DNA of 64,000 nucleotides from Medicago truncatula (taxonomy: Eukaryota; Streptophyta; Magnoliopsida; Fabales; Fabaceae): contig NC_053046.1 of the NCBI RefSeq assembly GCF_003473485.1, positions 32,565,332 through 32,629,331 of the forward strand, in the 5' to 3' direction. Position numbers and translations under genes: made by a program. Positions 35,944-47,500 of this stretch are shown here, piece by piece. The notes beneath the pieces were generated by a model. It saw only the letters and a list, made by a program, of their open reading frames with translations, had not been told where the DNA came from and did not search any database. Within the stretch, counting starts at the first letter, position 1. Every line of letters begins with the position of its first letter.

Positions 35944-38900
35944 CACTACTACAATTTTGGCTTTTAATAGCGCAAATTTAATAGCGTTTTTACATAAACG
36001 CTATTGAAAAGGCAACACAGATACCTTCTATAGCACTTTTGGTCGGGCGCTAAGATAAACTAGTCAAAAACATGAGTTAAATATCGCTTTTAGGAAAACG
36101 CTATTATTTAGTATTGGAACGTTAGCGCTTTTTATCAAACGCTATTATTGGAGAGTTTTTAGATAGCGTTTTATCCAAACGCTATGTTTCGGCTATCAAC
36201 AAATAAATAAAAAATATATTAAAAAAAGGCATATATATATATTTTCATTTTAGCGGACAATATTCATCGCAGAACTAAACCCTCGTGAAAACTGAACCAG
36301 ACCTCATCTCCTCCATCACTCACAAATCGTGAACTCATCTCTTCTCCTCCATCACTCACGCATCTCTTCTCTTCTCCGCCATAAACCCCATCGAACACAA
36401 AAAGCCCAAATCATGTACCAGCACGCAAATCGAACACAAATCGAGCACAAATCGGACACAAATTGTCGAATCTTAAACCCCAAATTGAACCAGATCGATA
36501 ACCCAGAATCTGGATGATCAAGAACTCATTGAACATCATCAAACCCATAAACCTCATCGAACACTGCCGAAATCTTCAATTTGTCGCCGCCGCCGAATTT
36601 CAGCACCTGCTATCGTATTTTCAAAGTAACCCTTCTCTTTATCCTTCACAATTTCTGTTATTTTCTTTGTACTGTTGTTCCACTGACCCATCAATTATTT
36701 GTTTATTATTGGATTTGGAGATATATTTATGTTTGTCTATGAACTTATTTCATATTTTTATTGATTTTCTTTTAAAAATTTCATGTGGGTATAATTTAAA
36801 TTAAATGTCCCTGTTTATTTTTATAGATTTGGGAGTGAAAAAAAGGAGTTTCTATTCAGCTTGATAGTGTTGTTAACACTAATTCAGGTTAGTTTACTAC
36901 ATTCCTATGTTCTGTGTTTTCTTTATGCTTCTTGTTCTCTGTTTTTGCATGTTACTAAACTATATTGTTCTTTATGGAGGAAAAAAAACTATTATCTGTT
37001 TTCTTTTGTTTCTTTCGAATAAGAAAAACACAAGTAAATCATGACCTCTAATTTAGTTATTTTTATATAGTGATATTTTTATGTGTTCGGTAGAGACTAG
37101 GAGAATATTTTTGTGTACAGTGTTTGTTCTCTCTAGTTTTTTTATTAATATTTCTTGTTGCTTGTTGTGATTCTGCTTGTAGAGTTTGGTGTACATTGTT
37201 GATGCTTGTTGATTCTGCTTGTAGATTTTGGTGTACTTTTGATTAATTTATTCTTCTGCTTGTAGATTTTGGTAAGCTTTTTTATCACACTACTAAGAAG
37301 AGAGCTAGTCGACCTCAAGGTATATTACCTATTTGGTTTTGATTTTATGGTGTTGAAATGAAGGGTATCGTAGAGATTAGACTTTAGAGGTAGAATTGAA
37401 GACATTGCATGAAACAATCAACACCTTTTTAATCTTTTTGTGTTGTTTATCATATTAGTTGCTGAAGGTTCTTATCCTTTTATCAAAAGAGAATTAATTA
37501 AAATATCATGTGTTTGTTGTTTGTGGCCTTGAGATAAAGAACAAACACTGCACAAGACAAATCTTTTGACCAAACCCTTGTCTCTCAAGACATTATTGTC
37601 ATGCTCTTAAGCATAGATAGGTAATATATAAATTTAAAATATGTTTCTATTAAGACTTTGTATTGATGGTGAAGCTGATGCCAAATTTTGAGATTATATA
37701 ACTTAAAATTGTGATGAAACTCAATCATGTAGAAAATGATACAACTTTTGCCGCTCCTATCTACGGTTATGTCCTATGGTTATTTTATTTTTTTCACTTT
37801 GAAATACAGGAACATTTTAATGGTGACAATTCTCGAGAACGTGTCTAATTTTTCAACAGCAATTGGAGAATTATACTTAGTTGATAAACCTCAGAGTGCC
37901 AAAGTATGGACTGCAATGTTTGTGATGGTGAGTGACATTTTATACTCATTGATTTCCTTAGTTTAGAGCCATGTGATGGTATTGCAATGTTTATGAAACC
38001 TTTTACTTGGCTATTAAGAAGCTCAGCCATCAAGATATGATCCCCGAACATGTACGTATGTGATTTTAAACATACTATTAATTTGTAATCATATATATAG
38101 GCATTCATTTTCTAACTCAATTTTTTGCTACTTTTATATCTAAAGTACTTTGAAGATTACAAATGTAAAACCTATTCTAAATATAAGCTAGTTGAGGTCG
38201 AGGAGGATTGGGAAACCTTTATGGTCGAGTGTATTAGTGAGTTTCGTTTCCTTTTTCAACAATTTTCATTTGTGCTTTTAAACCGTAATTGATTATCCTA
38301 GAAATTGTTTCATGTTATACGACTCGACCATAAAGGAAACGAAACTCATTTGTGCTTTTAAACCTAATTGATTATCCTATTTTAATTAATTTTTTGTTTC
38401 ATGTTATACGACACAGGAGAAAATGTTGCTGGTAGATTTATCAACTAGAGGTCGGATAGCTTGTCATGAGTCCTCTTAAATTTATGTGTTTTTTTATTGG
38501 TAATTGTGGCTTCTTTTAGGTGCTCTTTTTATTTTCTTTTCTTTTTTTGTAATTGTGGATTGATTAACATTATGACATTTGTAATGAGATTATCATGAAT
38601 GCAATTTGCTAAATTCATATTACAGTATCTGTCAATTTAATTATAGCGGTTTTATTTGTAGATTTAAAAAAAAAAACTATAACTTTTATTAGCGCTTTCA
38701 GTAAAACGCTAAGAAATACCTGTTTGAGTAGGAAGCTTACAATAGCGCTTTTCAAAAAGTGCTAAGAAACAGCCGTTAGAAAACGACTTTAATAGCACTT
38801 GAATAAGGCTATATTAGCGCTTTTCAAAAAGCGCTATTGACGTATTGCTATTTAATAGCGTTTGGAAAGCGCTATTATAGGCTCCTGACCTATTATAGCG

Positions 38901-38976
38901 GGGGCTTTCTTAGCGCTTGGGAAGCGCTATTAACAGCCAAATTGAGTGCTATTAAAGGGGGCATTTTGTAGTAGTG
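35944..38976. mobile_element. CACTA (En/Spm) DNA transposon, 3.0 kb, with AAT target duplication
   Basis: Both ends carry CACTACTACAA (35944 on; inverse ending at 38976), flanked by AAT (35941-35943 and 38977-38979). Subterminal regions (35960-36190 and 38680-38950) contain many copies of AGCGCTATT / AATAGCGC, the repeat array usual in CACTA elements for transposase binding. No transposase was found. The interior includes a transporter-like exon, so it is a non-autonomous gene-carrying element. Confidence 0.88.
37775..37927 (+). pseudogene. Captured nucleotide-sugar (GDP-mannose type) transporter exon
   Basis: Encodes FTLKYRNILMVTILENVSNF then STAIGELYLVDKPQSAKVWT and AMFVM, followed by a GTGAGTG donor-like sequence. 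This resembles the SLKYINVAMVTVLKN ... VGEMYLF region of plant GONST-type GDP-mannose transporters. Only this piece of the protein is recognisable. It lies inside the CACTA element, so transposon capture is the simplest reading. Confidence 0.6.
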
Positions 38977-39129
38977 AATAGCCCCTTCTTCTTTGTGTAT
39001 GGTTCCTTTTATCCTGTCTTGCTTGCCAAACGTTCTAGCCTTAACTTCCCATGGTGGCGGCTTAACTCCCCTCACACCACCGCCGCCACCACCACCACCA
39101 CCTTCGACTTGCTTTACTCGCCTATGTGC

Positions 39130-39457
39130 AGTGGCGGAGGGTCTATGAGGCCAAGGTGGGCCATGGTCTATCCCACCAAAAAATAATAATTTTTTTATAT
39201 GTGAAAGTATTAAAATATCTTTGAGTTTTAACTAAAATTACCTTACGGCTCACTCTCTTCTCCATCTCAGTATGTTTTACGATCTCAATTTCAAGTCAAT
39301 TGAAATGTATAGGTAATTATCTTGAATTTTTAACATATACAATTTAATTTTTTGATGATCAATCTTGTGTTTAATGCTTATTATATCATAAATTTTGTGT
39401 TTATATTATAGTTTATTTTTTTGACCCATCCAAACAATTTTTTCTGGCTCCACCATT
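39130..39457. mobile_element. Mutator-like MITE with 10-bp target duplication
   Basis: The element starts AGTGGCGGAG and ends CTCCACCATT, imperfect inverses. It is flanked by GCCTATGTGC (39120-39129) and GCCTATTTGC (39458-39467), 9 of 10 identical, the duplication length typical of Mutator-like elements. Confidence 0.7.
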
Positions 39458-39659
39458 GCCTATTTGCCAAGTTAGTGACCTGTTATGAGACCTCTCCCAT
39501 ATGTCATGCACATGAGATGTACCATGTTGTCCTTATTTTGTGTCTTTAGGATGGTGGTATAGGGCTATCCTCTCACTTTCATGATCCAATATTATATTTG
39601 TTATATTGTTTGTACAATTGAAAAATATAAATATAATCTCTTACTATATTTGTTATAGT

Positions 39660-39985
39660 GCTATACGCCCCTGTAATATAGGTCATTTTTGGTTTTTCCC
39701 CTATAAAATATTTGTTTTGACTTTCATCCTTGTAATTTGAAGGTTTTTTGGTTTTGGACCTTCACGGAAAATTTCACCCCCTGTAATTTGAGCAAATTTA
39801 GGTTTATCCCCTTGTAATTTGAGCAAATTTCGGTTTACCCCCTGTCATATCTTCGATTTTGTACAGTCAAAATTCATGAAGGTCTAAAACCAAAAATCTT
39901 CAAATTACAAGTACGAAATCCAAATTTTTTTTTTTACAGGAGGTAAAACCGAAAATGACCTATATTACAGGGGGTAAAACACTAT
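39660..39985. mobile_element. Foldback/Mutator-like MITE
   Basis: The left arm CCCCTGTAATATAGGTCATT is inverted exactly in the right arm (AATGACCTATATTACAGGGG, ending about 39974). The interior repeats a CCCCTGTAATTTGAGCAAAT-like unit. Related low-copy sequence occurs at 43510-43640 and 52500-52600. Confidence 0.7.
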
Positions 39986-40335
39986 TAACCCTTTTATCTA
40001 AAATTTAATTCAATATCAAAATAATTTTAATCAAAATCAAAATAATTTTAATCAAAATCAAATTCATATTATTGTTTAGAAAAACAATATTAACTGAAAG
40101 ATGATGAAAGTTTGAATGAAAACATACTAGAATGAACATGTGGAGAGAAATGATTGAAGCTTTTTCCACGAAAATTCGTGTGGAATTTTGCCTCAAAAAT
40201 TTCTATTCAAATAGAGATAGCTTCTCACACCCTAAGTAAAAGAGTAGAGATCATAACTTCTAACATCCTAAGTAGAAGAGGTTAGTCTCACTCTCATTCC
40301 ATCTGTGAAATTAATTCTTACTCACTTCAAACAAT
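39986..40335 (+). promoter_or_regulatory. EXO70J upstream region (copy at 40336)
   Basis: Matches 56690-57012, upstream of the EXO70J copy at 57013 (GAAAGATGATGAAAGTTTGA; GAATGAACATGTGGAG; CACGAAAAT). The upstream ATG found in other copies is lost here (GTTAGTCTC in place of ATGGTTGGTCTC). Confidence 0.5.
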
Positions 40336-41388
40336 ATGACACATATTCTATTCCAAATTTGGAGATGTATGATGCTGCCAAAGGTGTGGAGATTTGTGGG
40401 ATTTGCTGCTGTTGTTGCTGGACTGCTCTGCAATGCTCTAAGTTCTTCCTTCAACTATCTATTTGGAGGATGGACCATGTTGGTGATAACTCTTTACACT
40501 GTTTTCAGTTTCATCCTTTGCGTGTTAGTTTTATTTGCCGCAAGGATTTGGCAACACCCAAGAAGTCATTGGTTCGTAGCTCATACAACATTTGTTGTAT
40601 TGGCAATCACGTCACTGTATTCATATTTTTTTGATAAATTAATGGATAATACACCAGATGCATATAGTCTCATTTCATGTGCATCCTTTGCTGTCACGGC
40701 GCTTAGTTTGTCGAGGAACAAAATTCAATGCGGATTTGAAATCGATCTTCTATATTTTCTTCTTGGATGTCTAATGATGCAACTCATGAAGATTACATTG
40801 AAATTATTCATTTTTGGGGCAATTTTCAGCTATTTTCTTATTATTATCCGTTCATCCTTTCCTTCAATAGATGCTAGAGAAAATAAACCGTGCTCTGAAT
40901 TCCAAGATGGAAATTCAGTGGTTCTTAATATGGTGGATTCTCTACAACTGGCTAGTACTAATATTGGTAGTAGGTTGGAAAAACTCGAGACTCGTGTGAA
41001 GGCGCTTGAGCACGGAAATTCAAAGTCCATTCAAATGGTTTTGGAGCCTGTAAGAAAACTTAAACACTCACAATCGGTGATAGAGGATCCCAACTTAAAG
41101 TTTGACGCGTTGAAGAAAGAAACCATCAAAGACCTAGAGGAAACAACAAATGTTATGGCGAGGGCTGGGTTTGAGAACAATTTTTTCGATGTGTACAACA
41201 ATAGTCGTAGGGAATACTTAAAAGAGTGTGTATTAGATATCCGGGTTACCGAAGCCCAACATTGAGGATGTTCACAATATGCCATGGAAGGATCTTGATG
41301 ACGAGATGGAAAAATGGATAAGAGCTTCCAATGATTCTCAACCATTGCTGATTTCTGCCATCGAGATTTGCAGGGGATCCAGCATTTG
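40336..41388 (+). pseudogene. Truncated EXO70J: intact membrane module, EXO70 domain lost
   Basis: An uninterrupted frame of 309 codons (40336-41265) encodes the six-segment membrane module (about 1-172), the linker, a coiled-coil-like stretch and the first 60 or so residues of the EXO70 domain (ETIKDLEETTNVMARAGFEN). A frameshift follows near 41240. Homology fades out near 41388 (DDEMEKWIRASN, then ICRGSS). It belongs with the 57013 copy (RNK.QCGFEIDLLYFLLGCL) rather than with 44447. As a membrane-module protein it could still be expressed; as an EXO70 it is not functional. Confidence 0.8.
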
Positions 41389-43918
41389 AATATTTAGGAT
41401 TAAGATTGTTACATGTGATACATATCTATTATTATCTCGCTATTTTTTTTATTTTTTTTTGGTACAAGAGAGGGCAAAGCCCAATCTCGCTATTTTAATT
41501 GCGCAAAGTTTATAAATTATAAACCGTGTTTTTATGAAATATTTGATTTTAGATTGAAAGTAGAAAATATATATGTTTGTTACTTTCAAATTATAAAAAA
41601 TCTAACAAACCATGTTTATATATTTCAATGACACCAACAAAATAGCAAATATAATATAATTATTATATTTTTTAAAAACACCAACAATAAGCATTATTCT
41701 AGAAAGTTTTTTTTTCTTTCACTCATCGAGGAGGTGTGATTTTAGGTCATTACTCATCGAGGAATGATGGTTTAAGGTCATTTTTTTGACATTGAATCAC
41801 CCCTCTACATTTTTTCCCCTTTCTTTTGATATAAATAAGTGATTTCCACATATATATCAAGTTATTTCTTTTCTGTTTTTTCGTCGTCTATGTGAGGCGT
41901 TGTTTTATTTCGCTTCTTGTTGCGGTGTTTGTTTGGTTCATATTGAATGATCTCCTCAAAATTTCAATTTATACCGAGGAACTGACGTCATCAAAAAATA
42001 GTTGGTTGCAAATCCATTTCCGAGGAATTTTTCGAGGAAATGTTGTTTCCAAAGAAACATGTCCTCAGAATGAGGATTTGACAGCTGAGCACATATTGGC
42101 GCATCTGTGATGGCTGACACGAAAGTGTCTAACGTTTTTGAGGATAAATGTCCTTAGAATAAATATTTGACAGTTGACTGGAGATTGACACGTGACTAGC
42201 GTTTTCGAGGAACTTTGTCATTGGAATGTATTTTATTTAAAAAAAATTAAATCTAAAATTCTTTTTTTTGTGCCAAAATTTTTGAATTTCAATTTTTTTT
42301 TTAAAAAGCGCTATTTTTTTTTTGAAATTTGAAAATTTAAAAATGTTAAATTAAAATTAATTACAAAATGATTCAAATATAATTTTTCATAAAATATATA
42401 GTATGAGTAATTATTAATAGAAAGAAAATGAAATTGATGTGAAAGATTGAAGAATAATCAATGAAATGAAATAAATAAAATATTAGTAAATGATTGTTGA
42501 TATGAGAAACTAAGTAGAAAATTTGATGATGGTGAACTATAATGAAAGAAATAAACATCGGTAGATATGATGTCAAATAATAAATGAAATAGACAAAGTT
42601 AAATAAATAAGATATTAACGTAGAGATGAAGTAATTGTTGATGATGATATTATTGAAGAAGAAGATAAGAATGTTGAAGAAGAAGAAGAATGAAAAGGGG
42701 AAACATTGACCTCGGTAATTCAATGTTGATGATTTAATGCTGATTTGACTGTGGACCTACATGCTGCTCTAAAAATGGAAAAGCTAATCTGCTGCATGTT
42801 TAGCAAGGAATATCTTCCTTGGAATGCAACTTGAAAATGTGTGCTCCTGCCACATGTCACTGTTGTTGCATGCATGGCGATGAAAGAGTTCCTCATACTT
42901 GCTTCGAAAATTGATATAAAAAAAAATCAGGGGTGTACTAATATTCCTGACACTGCTATAACAAGGAAAATGTTCATCGGAAAAACATGTTTTTAGCGAG
43001 GAATAGCTTCCTTGAAAAGTTCAGTAGGAATTCCATGAATTTTTTGCGGTGAATGATTTGGACGTCAACGTTCTAGATCTGAATATATGTGTGTTCTTGT
43101 TGTGGTGTTTGTTTGATTCATATTGAAAGATCAGCTTCAATCAATAACATATTCAATCAATAATTTATACATTAATGTTGCAGAGTCGAAAACATATGTA
43201 TAAAAAAAAAATGAAGGGTGACAAAAATTGTAAAAACCATAATATTGTAAATAATATAATTTAGATTAAGGATAAAATTAGAAGAAGAAAAGCTATACTA
43301 TAACTAAATATTCCACTATTCCGTTAGAGTGTGTTTAGATGATTTTTTTTTTTTAGGTAATGTAATGTTGAGGGAATTCAAACACTTTGAGATGAATTCT
43401 ATTATTTGGATGATAATTTGAAGAATTTTTTAAATGATGGAAATTTATGAAGCATTTTGTTTAAGTTAAATTTAGAGAATTTCAAATTTCTTCATTATTC
43501 TAATTTTACAAATCTTGGATTTTGGTCCTTTAATTTTCCAAAATTTTGAAATTGACCCTCAAATTTTTCAAAAATAATAATTTCACCCCACGTGTTTTCA
43601 ATTTGCAAATTGACCCCTCAACTTTTTTGAAATTTGAAAATTGTTCCATATTTTCAATTTTGGCCAAAAAATATTAAAGTTATAAAAGTTACTAAAAAAT
43701 ATTGACAATCAAATTTTGATTACTCTATCCCAAAAAAATTATTGAAAAATGAGAGAAATTTAATTGAATTATTTAAATTGTTTAGAATTCTAAATTCTAT
43801 AAAAATTTCCAATTAACTCATCCAAACATAATCTTAATATATAAGTATAGACTATTATTTTTTTGTCTCAACTATAAGTTAAATAAATTAAAATAGTATT
43901 TTGTTTCATTATTAACTA
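41389..43918. other. Intergenic, repeat-derived
   Basis: At 41440-41500 an A/T tract with GGTACAAGAGAGGGCAAAGC is flanked by CTCGCTATTTT on both sides. Positions 41918-41955 and 43096-43133 are near-identical direct repeats (CTTGTTG.GGTGTTTGTTTG.TTCATATTGAA) around about 1.1 kb of unidentified sequence. The minus-strand 116-codon ORF at 42373-42723 is low-complexity (I/F/Y/N) and not credible as a gene. From 43260 the EXO70J upstream homology begins. Confidence 0.45.
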
Positions 43919-44205
43919 CTCCCTCCGTCCTAATTTATAAGCAAAAAACACTAATTCACAGTTATTAAGAAAACTAACACTTAGTGATTTGAGGTATAAT
44001 TTTTTGTGTTCTCCTTGGAATAAGTTTCATGGAAAGATGTAAAAATAATTCTCATTGGTTAAAAATTATGGAGAAAATAAAAAGGTGAACAGATTAAATG
44101 CAACTTGCATTTAATTTTACATTGAAAAAGATGATTTGTTTGAAAAAACATAAAAATAACATAAAAGTTGATCTTTTTTGCTTATATTTTAGGACGGAGG
44201 GAGTA
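43917..44205. mobile_element. Stowaway MITE, 285 bp plus TA duplication
   Basis: The left end TACTCCCTCCGTCCTAATTT and the inverse of the right end (TACTCCCTCCGTCCTAAAAT) form terminal repeats of about 30 bp, flanked by TA. The element lies in the promoter of the chimeric EXO70J-WRKY gene. Confidence 0.92.
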
Positions 44206-44388
44206 TTAAAAATACATGAAAGTTTGTACGGTTTACACATAATTATGAAATATAGACCACAGTGAACGAGTGGAGAGAATTGATTGAAACCTTATCTCAA
44301 TTCTCAAGAAAATATCTACATTATTAGAGGACAACTTCCTCGAAATTTCAGCTGAAAGAGTGATAACTTCTCACACACGAAGTCAAAA

Positions 44389-44562
44389 ATGGTTGGTCTC
44401 ACTCTCACTCTATCTTTGAAATTAATCCTTACACACTTGACACAACATGGTGCATACTCTAATCCAAACATGGAGATGGATGATGTTGCCAAAGGTGTGG
44501 AGATTTGTGGGCTTTGCTTCATCTCTTGTTGGACTTGTTTGCTATGCATTAAGCTCTTCCTT
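44389..44562 (+). promoter_or_regulatory. Upstream ORF of the EXO70J-WRKY chimera, 57 codons
   Basis: An ATG lies 58 nt before the main ATG at 44447, in another frame, and reads MVGLTLTLSLKLILTHL. It overlaps the main start and stops about 115 nt into the coding region. Position and first residues are shared with three other copies. Confidence 0.45.
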
Positions 44563-47500
44563 TAACTATCTCTTTGGAGAATGGAATTTGTTGAAAATAT
44601 TTCTTTACAGCGCTTTCAGTTTCATCATCTGCTTGGTGATTTTATTTGCAAAGAAATTGCAACATTCTAGCAGTCTTCGATTCAAAGCTCATTCGGCATT
44701 TCTGGTATTGACACTCACTTCAATCTATTCCTTTTTCTTTGATAAAGTCATGAATGGGAAACCAGATGCATATAGTTTAATTTCATGTGCTGCCTTTGCT
44801 ATTATGTCACTTAGTTTGTCAAGGCAAACTCAGTGGGGATTTGAAATTGATCTTCTTTATTTTTTCCTGGGATGTCTAATTGTTCAACTCATGAAGATTA
44901 AGTTGCAGTTATTAATTCTTGGAGCTGGTTTTAGCTATTGCCTTATCATTCTCCGTTCTTCATTTTCTTCGCTAGATACCGGAGAAAATAGTCAATACAG
45001 CTCTGAACTCCAAGATGAGAATTCGGTGATTCTTTATGTGGATTCTCTGCAATCACCCGGTGTTAATAATAATATTTCTCTGCAATCTCCCAGTGTTAAT
45101 AATAATATTTCTAGTGCTACCAGTAGCATTGATTCACCACAATTGGTTATCAGTACTAATGTTGGTAGTATGATGGAACAACTCGGGACTTATGTGAAGG
45201 CGCTTGAGCACGAAAATTCAAATCTCATTCAAGTTATTTCGGAGCATGTAGAAAAATACGTTGAAGAACACTCTCAATTGGTGGTGACCGATCCAAACCT
45301 AATGATGGATGCGTTGAAGCCTCAAACCATTAATGACCTTGAGGAAATAGCAAAGGTCATGTGTATGGCTGGGTTTGAGAAGGATTTTTCCGATGTGTAC
45401 AACAATTGCCGGAGGGAATGCTTGGACAAGTGCCTAATGCATAAATTATTCGGCTTACAGAAGCTCAGTATTGAGGACGTTCACAATATGTCATCGAAGG
45501 ATCTTGAAGACAAGATTGAAAGATGGATTAGAACTTTCAATGTCGCTCTCAAGGTACTTTTCCCTAGCGAGCGAAGACTTTGTGACCGCATCTTCTTTGG
45601 ATTCTCATCCGCGGCTGATTTCTCCTTCATGGAGATTTGCAGGGAATCCACCATTCAACTTCTAAACTTTTTTGATTATGTGTCCAGTGGAAGTCACTCA
45701 CCAGAGCGTTTGTTTAAAATCCTTGAGGTTTTTGAAACATTGCGAGATATGATTCCAGAATTTGCATCCTTATTTTGTGATCAGTACAGTATGTCTCTAA
45801 GGAATGAAGCAACTGCTATATGGAAGAGATTGGGGAAAACAATTAGGGACATATTTAAGGAGTTGGAGTATTTGATTGGTCGAGATCTGACGAAGGTGAT
45901 AAATTTTGGTGGCGGTCTTCAACCGATTACCCAACACGTGATGAACTACCTCCGTGTAGTTTGCCGATCCCAGCAAACATTAGAGCAAGTCTTCTACGAT
46001 TCCTCACTTTCTTCGAAGATTCATAGGATTATCGATACATTGGAGAGCAATTTGGAAGCAAAGTCCAAATGCTACGTGGATCCTTCTTTAGGCTATATAT
46101 TTTTGATAAATAACCACACATATATAGTTGAGATGACCAAAGATAATGAACTAGGAACCCTTTTGGGGGATTATTGGCTCCAAAAATACACTGAGAAAGT
46201 TTGGCATTACCATAGACAATATCATAAAACCAAGGGAGCGATCGCCTCATCTGTAGTGCTAGATTTTTTCCGGTCAAATTATGAAAGAATTAGAAATATC
46301 AAAGGTGGGGAAGTATTAGAGGTGTATCAAGAAGATATGAAAGAAATAGAAATATCACCCTTGCAACCAGGAGAAAGGTATCAAAACTTTATAATTCATA
46401 AACAGTTCAAAATACAAAATAATTTGTTTTGGTTTCAAGTTCAAAAGAATTTTTTTTTTGGCATCGTTGGCTGAAGTTCTGAAATTCTTTACTCCTACGG
46501 TATTAAAATGATGTGCGTCCGAGGAGTGTATTTTTTTAATTCTCCAATGAGTGTTATTTTTGCTCATTTTAAAAATATTAAAAAATGCAAAGTAGAATAT
46601 CCTTATTAGAGCATTTTTTTTTTTTTGAAGGACCTTATTAGAGCATCTTTAAAGTGAGATGTTTTGTATTATAGTATGTGTTGCATATTACTTACTCTCG
46701 TTGGACAATAAATAAACGAGATTGTTATTAAATCGAAATGATTAAGATTTAACAAATTAGTTGTTGCTCTTTCAAGAAAAATTAATTGTTGTTAAAATGT
46801 AATAAAATTATAGCGTGTATCACGAATTGTATTTAACCGCTAGGTCTCTTGTTTAATAATACAATATGCGAGTGACTAAATTGAAAGTGGTACACTCACA
46901 GTTACCTCAATTCGTGACGTTATCGTGATCAATTTTGTCAGGATACATAGATTTCCCAATGTAAAATTATTCATGGGTTCCATTAGTAATGTTTTTAGAG
47001 TTGCTGGTTGAAGTGAATAAGTGATTATTAGATATTAACTTTGTAAAAGTTATGTGTACGCATGCAACTCAAATGAGATCATTTATTATGGGACGGATAT
47101 GGTATTAATTATATGTACAATTAGAAGAAAAATAAATATTTAATGTTACTATTAAAACTTATAATGACATTTCATTTTAAAATAATATTTTGTTCAACGA
47201 AAACTCACCCTAAAAATGATGGATAATAACATATATAAAGATCATATATAGATTTCAATAGTAATATAAAGTTAAAATCTAGTCAACAGTTTAGGTGGTC
47301 CATGAAAGGTAACATTTGTTTTTAAGTTTTGTTAGATCCTTCACATCTACAAGATAGAAAATGGCTCTTTTCCTATACAAAATTGCTCACTCCCACGTGA
47401 ACCGACCAAAATATGCTTAACGTGAGTAGCAGGTTTACAGCCTACTTACGGCAGGGGTCAAGTATTAAGTCTTGTGTTGATTCATATAGGTTATATAAGT

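Noticed and set aside
36329..36804. Two overlapping ORFs (62 and 96 codons) as a gene
   Set aside because: Inside the CACTA element with no recognisable domain; possibly captured 5' leader sequence, but not supportable as a protein.
42373..42723. 116-codon minus-strand ORF
   Set aside because: Almost entirely I/F/Y/N/L from AT-rich DNA, with no motif or homologous neighbour.
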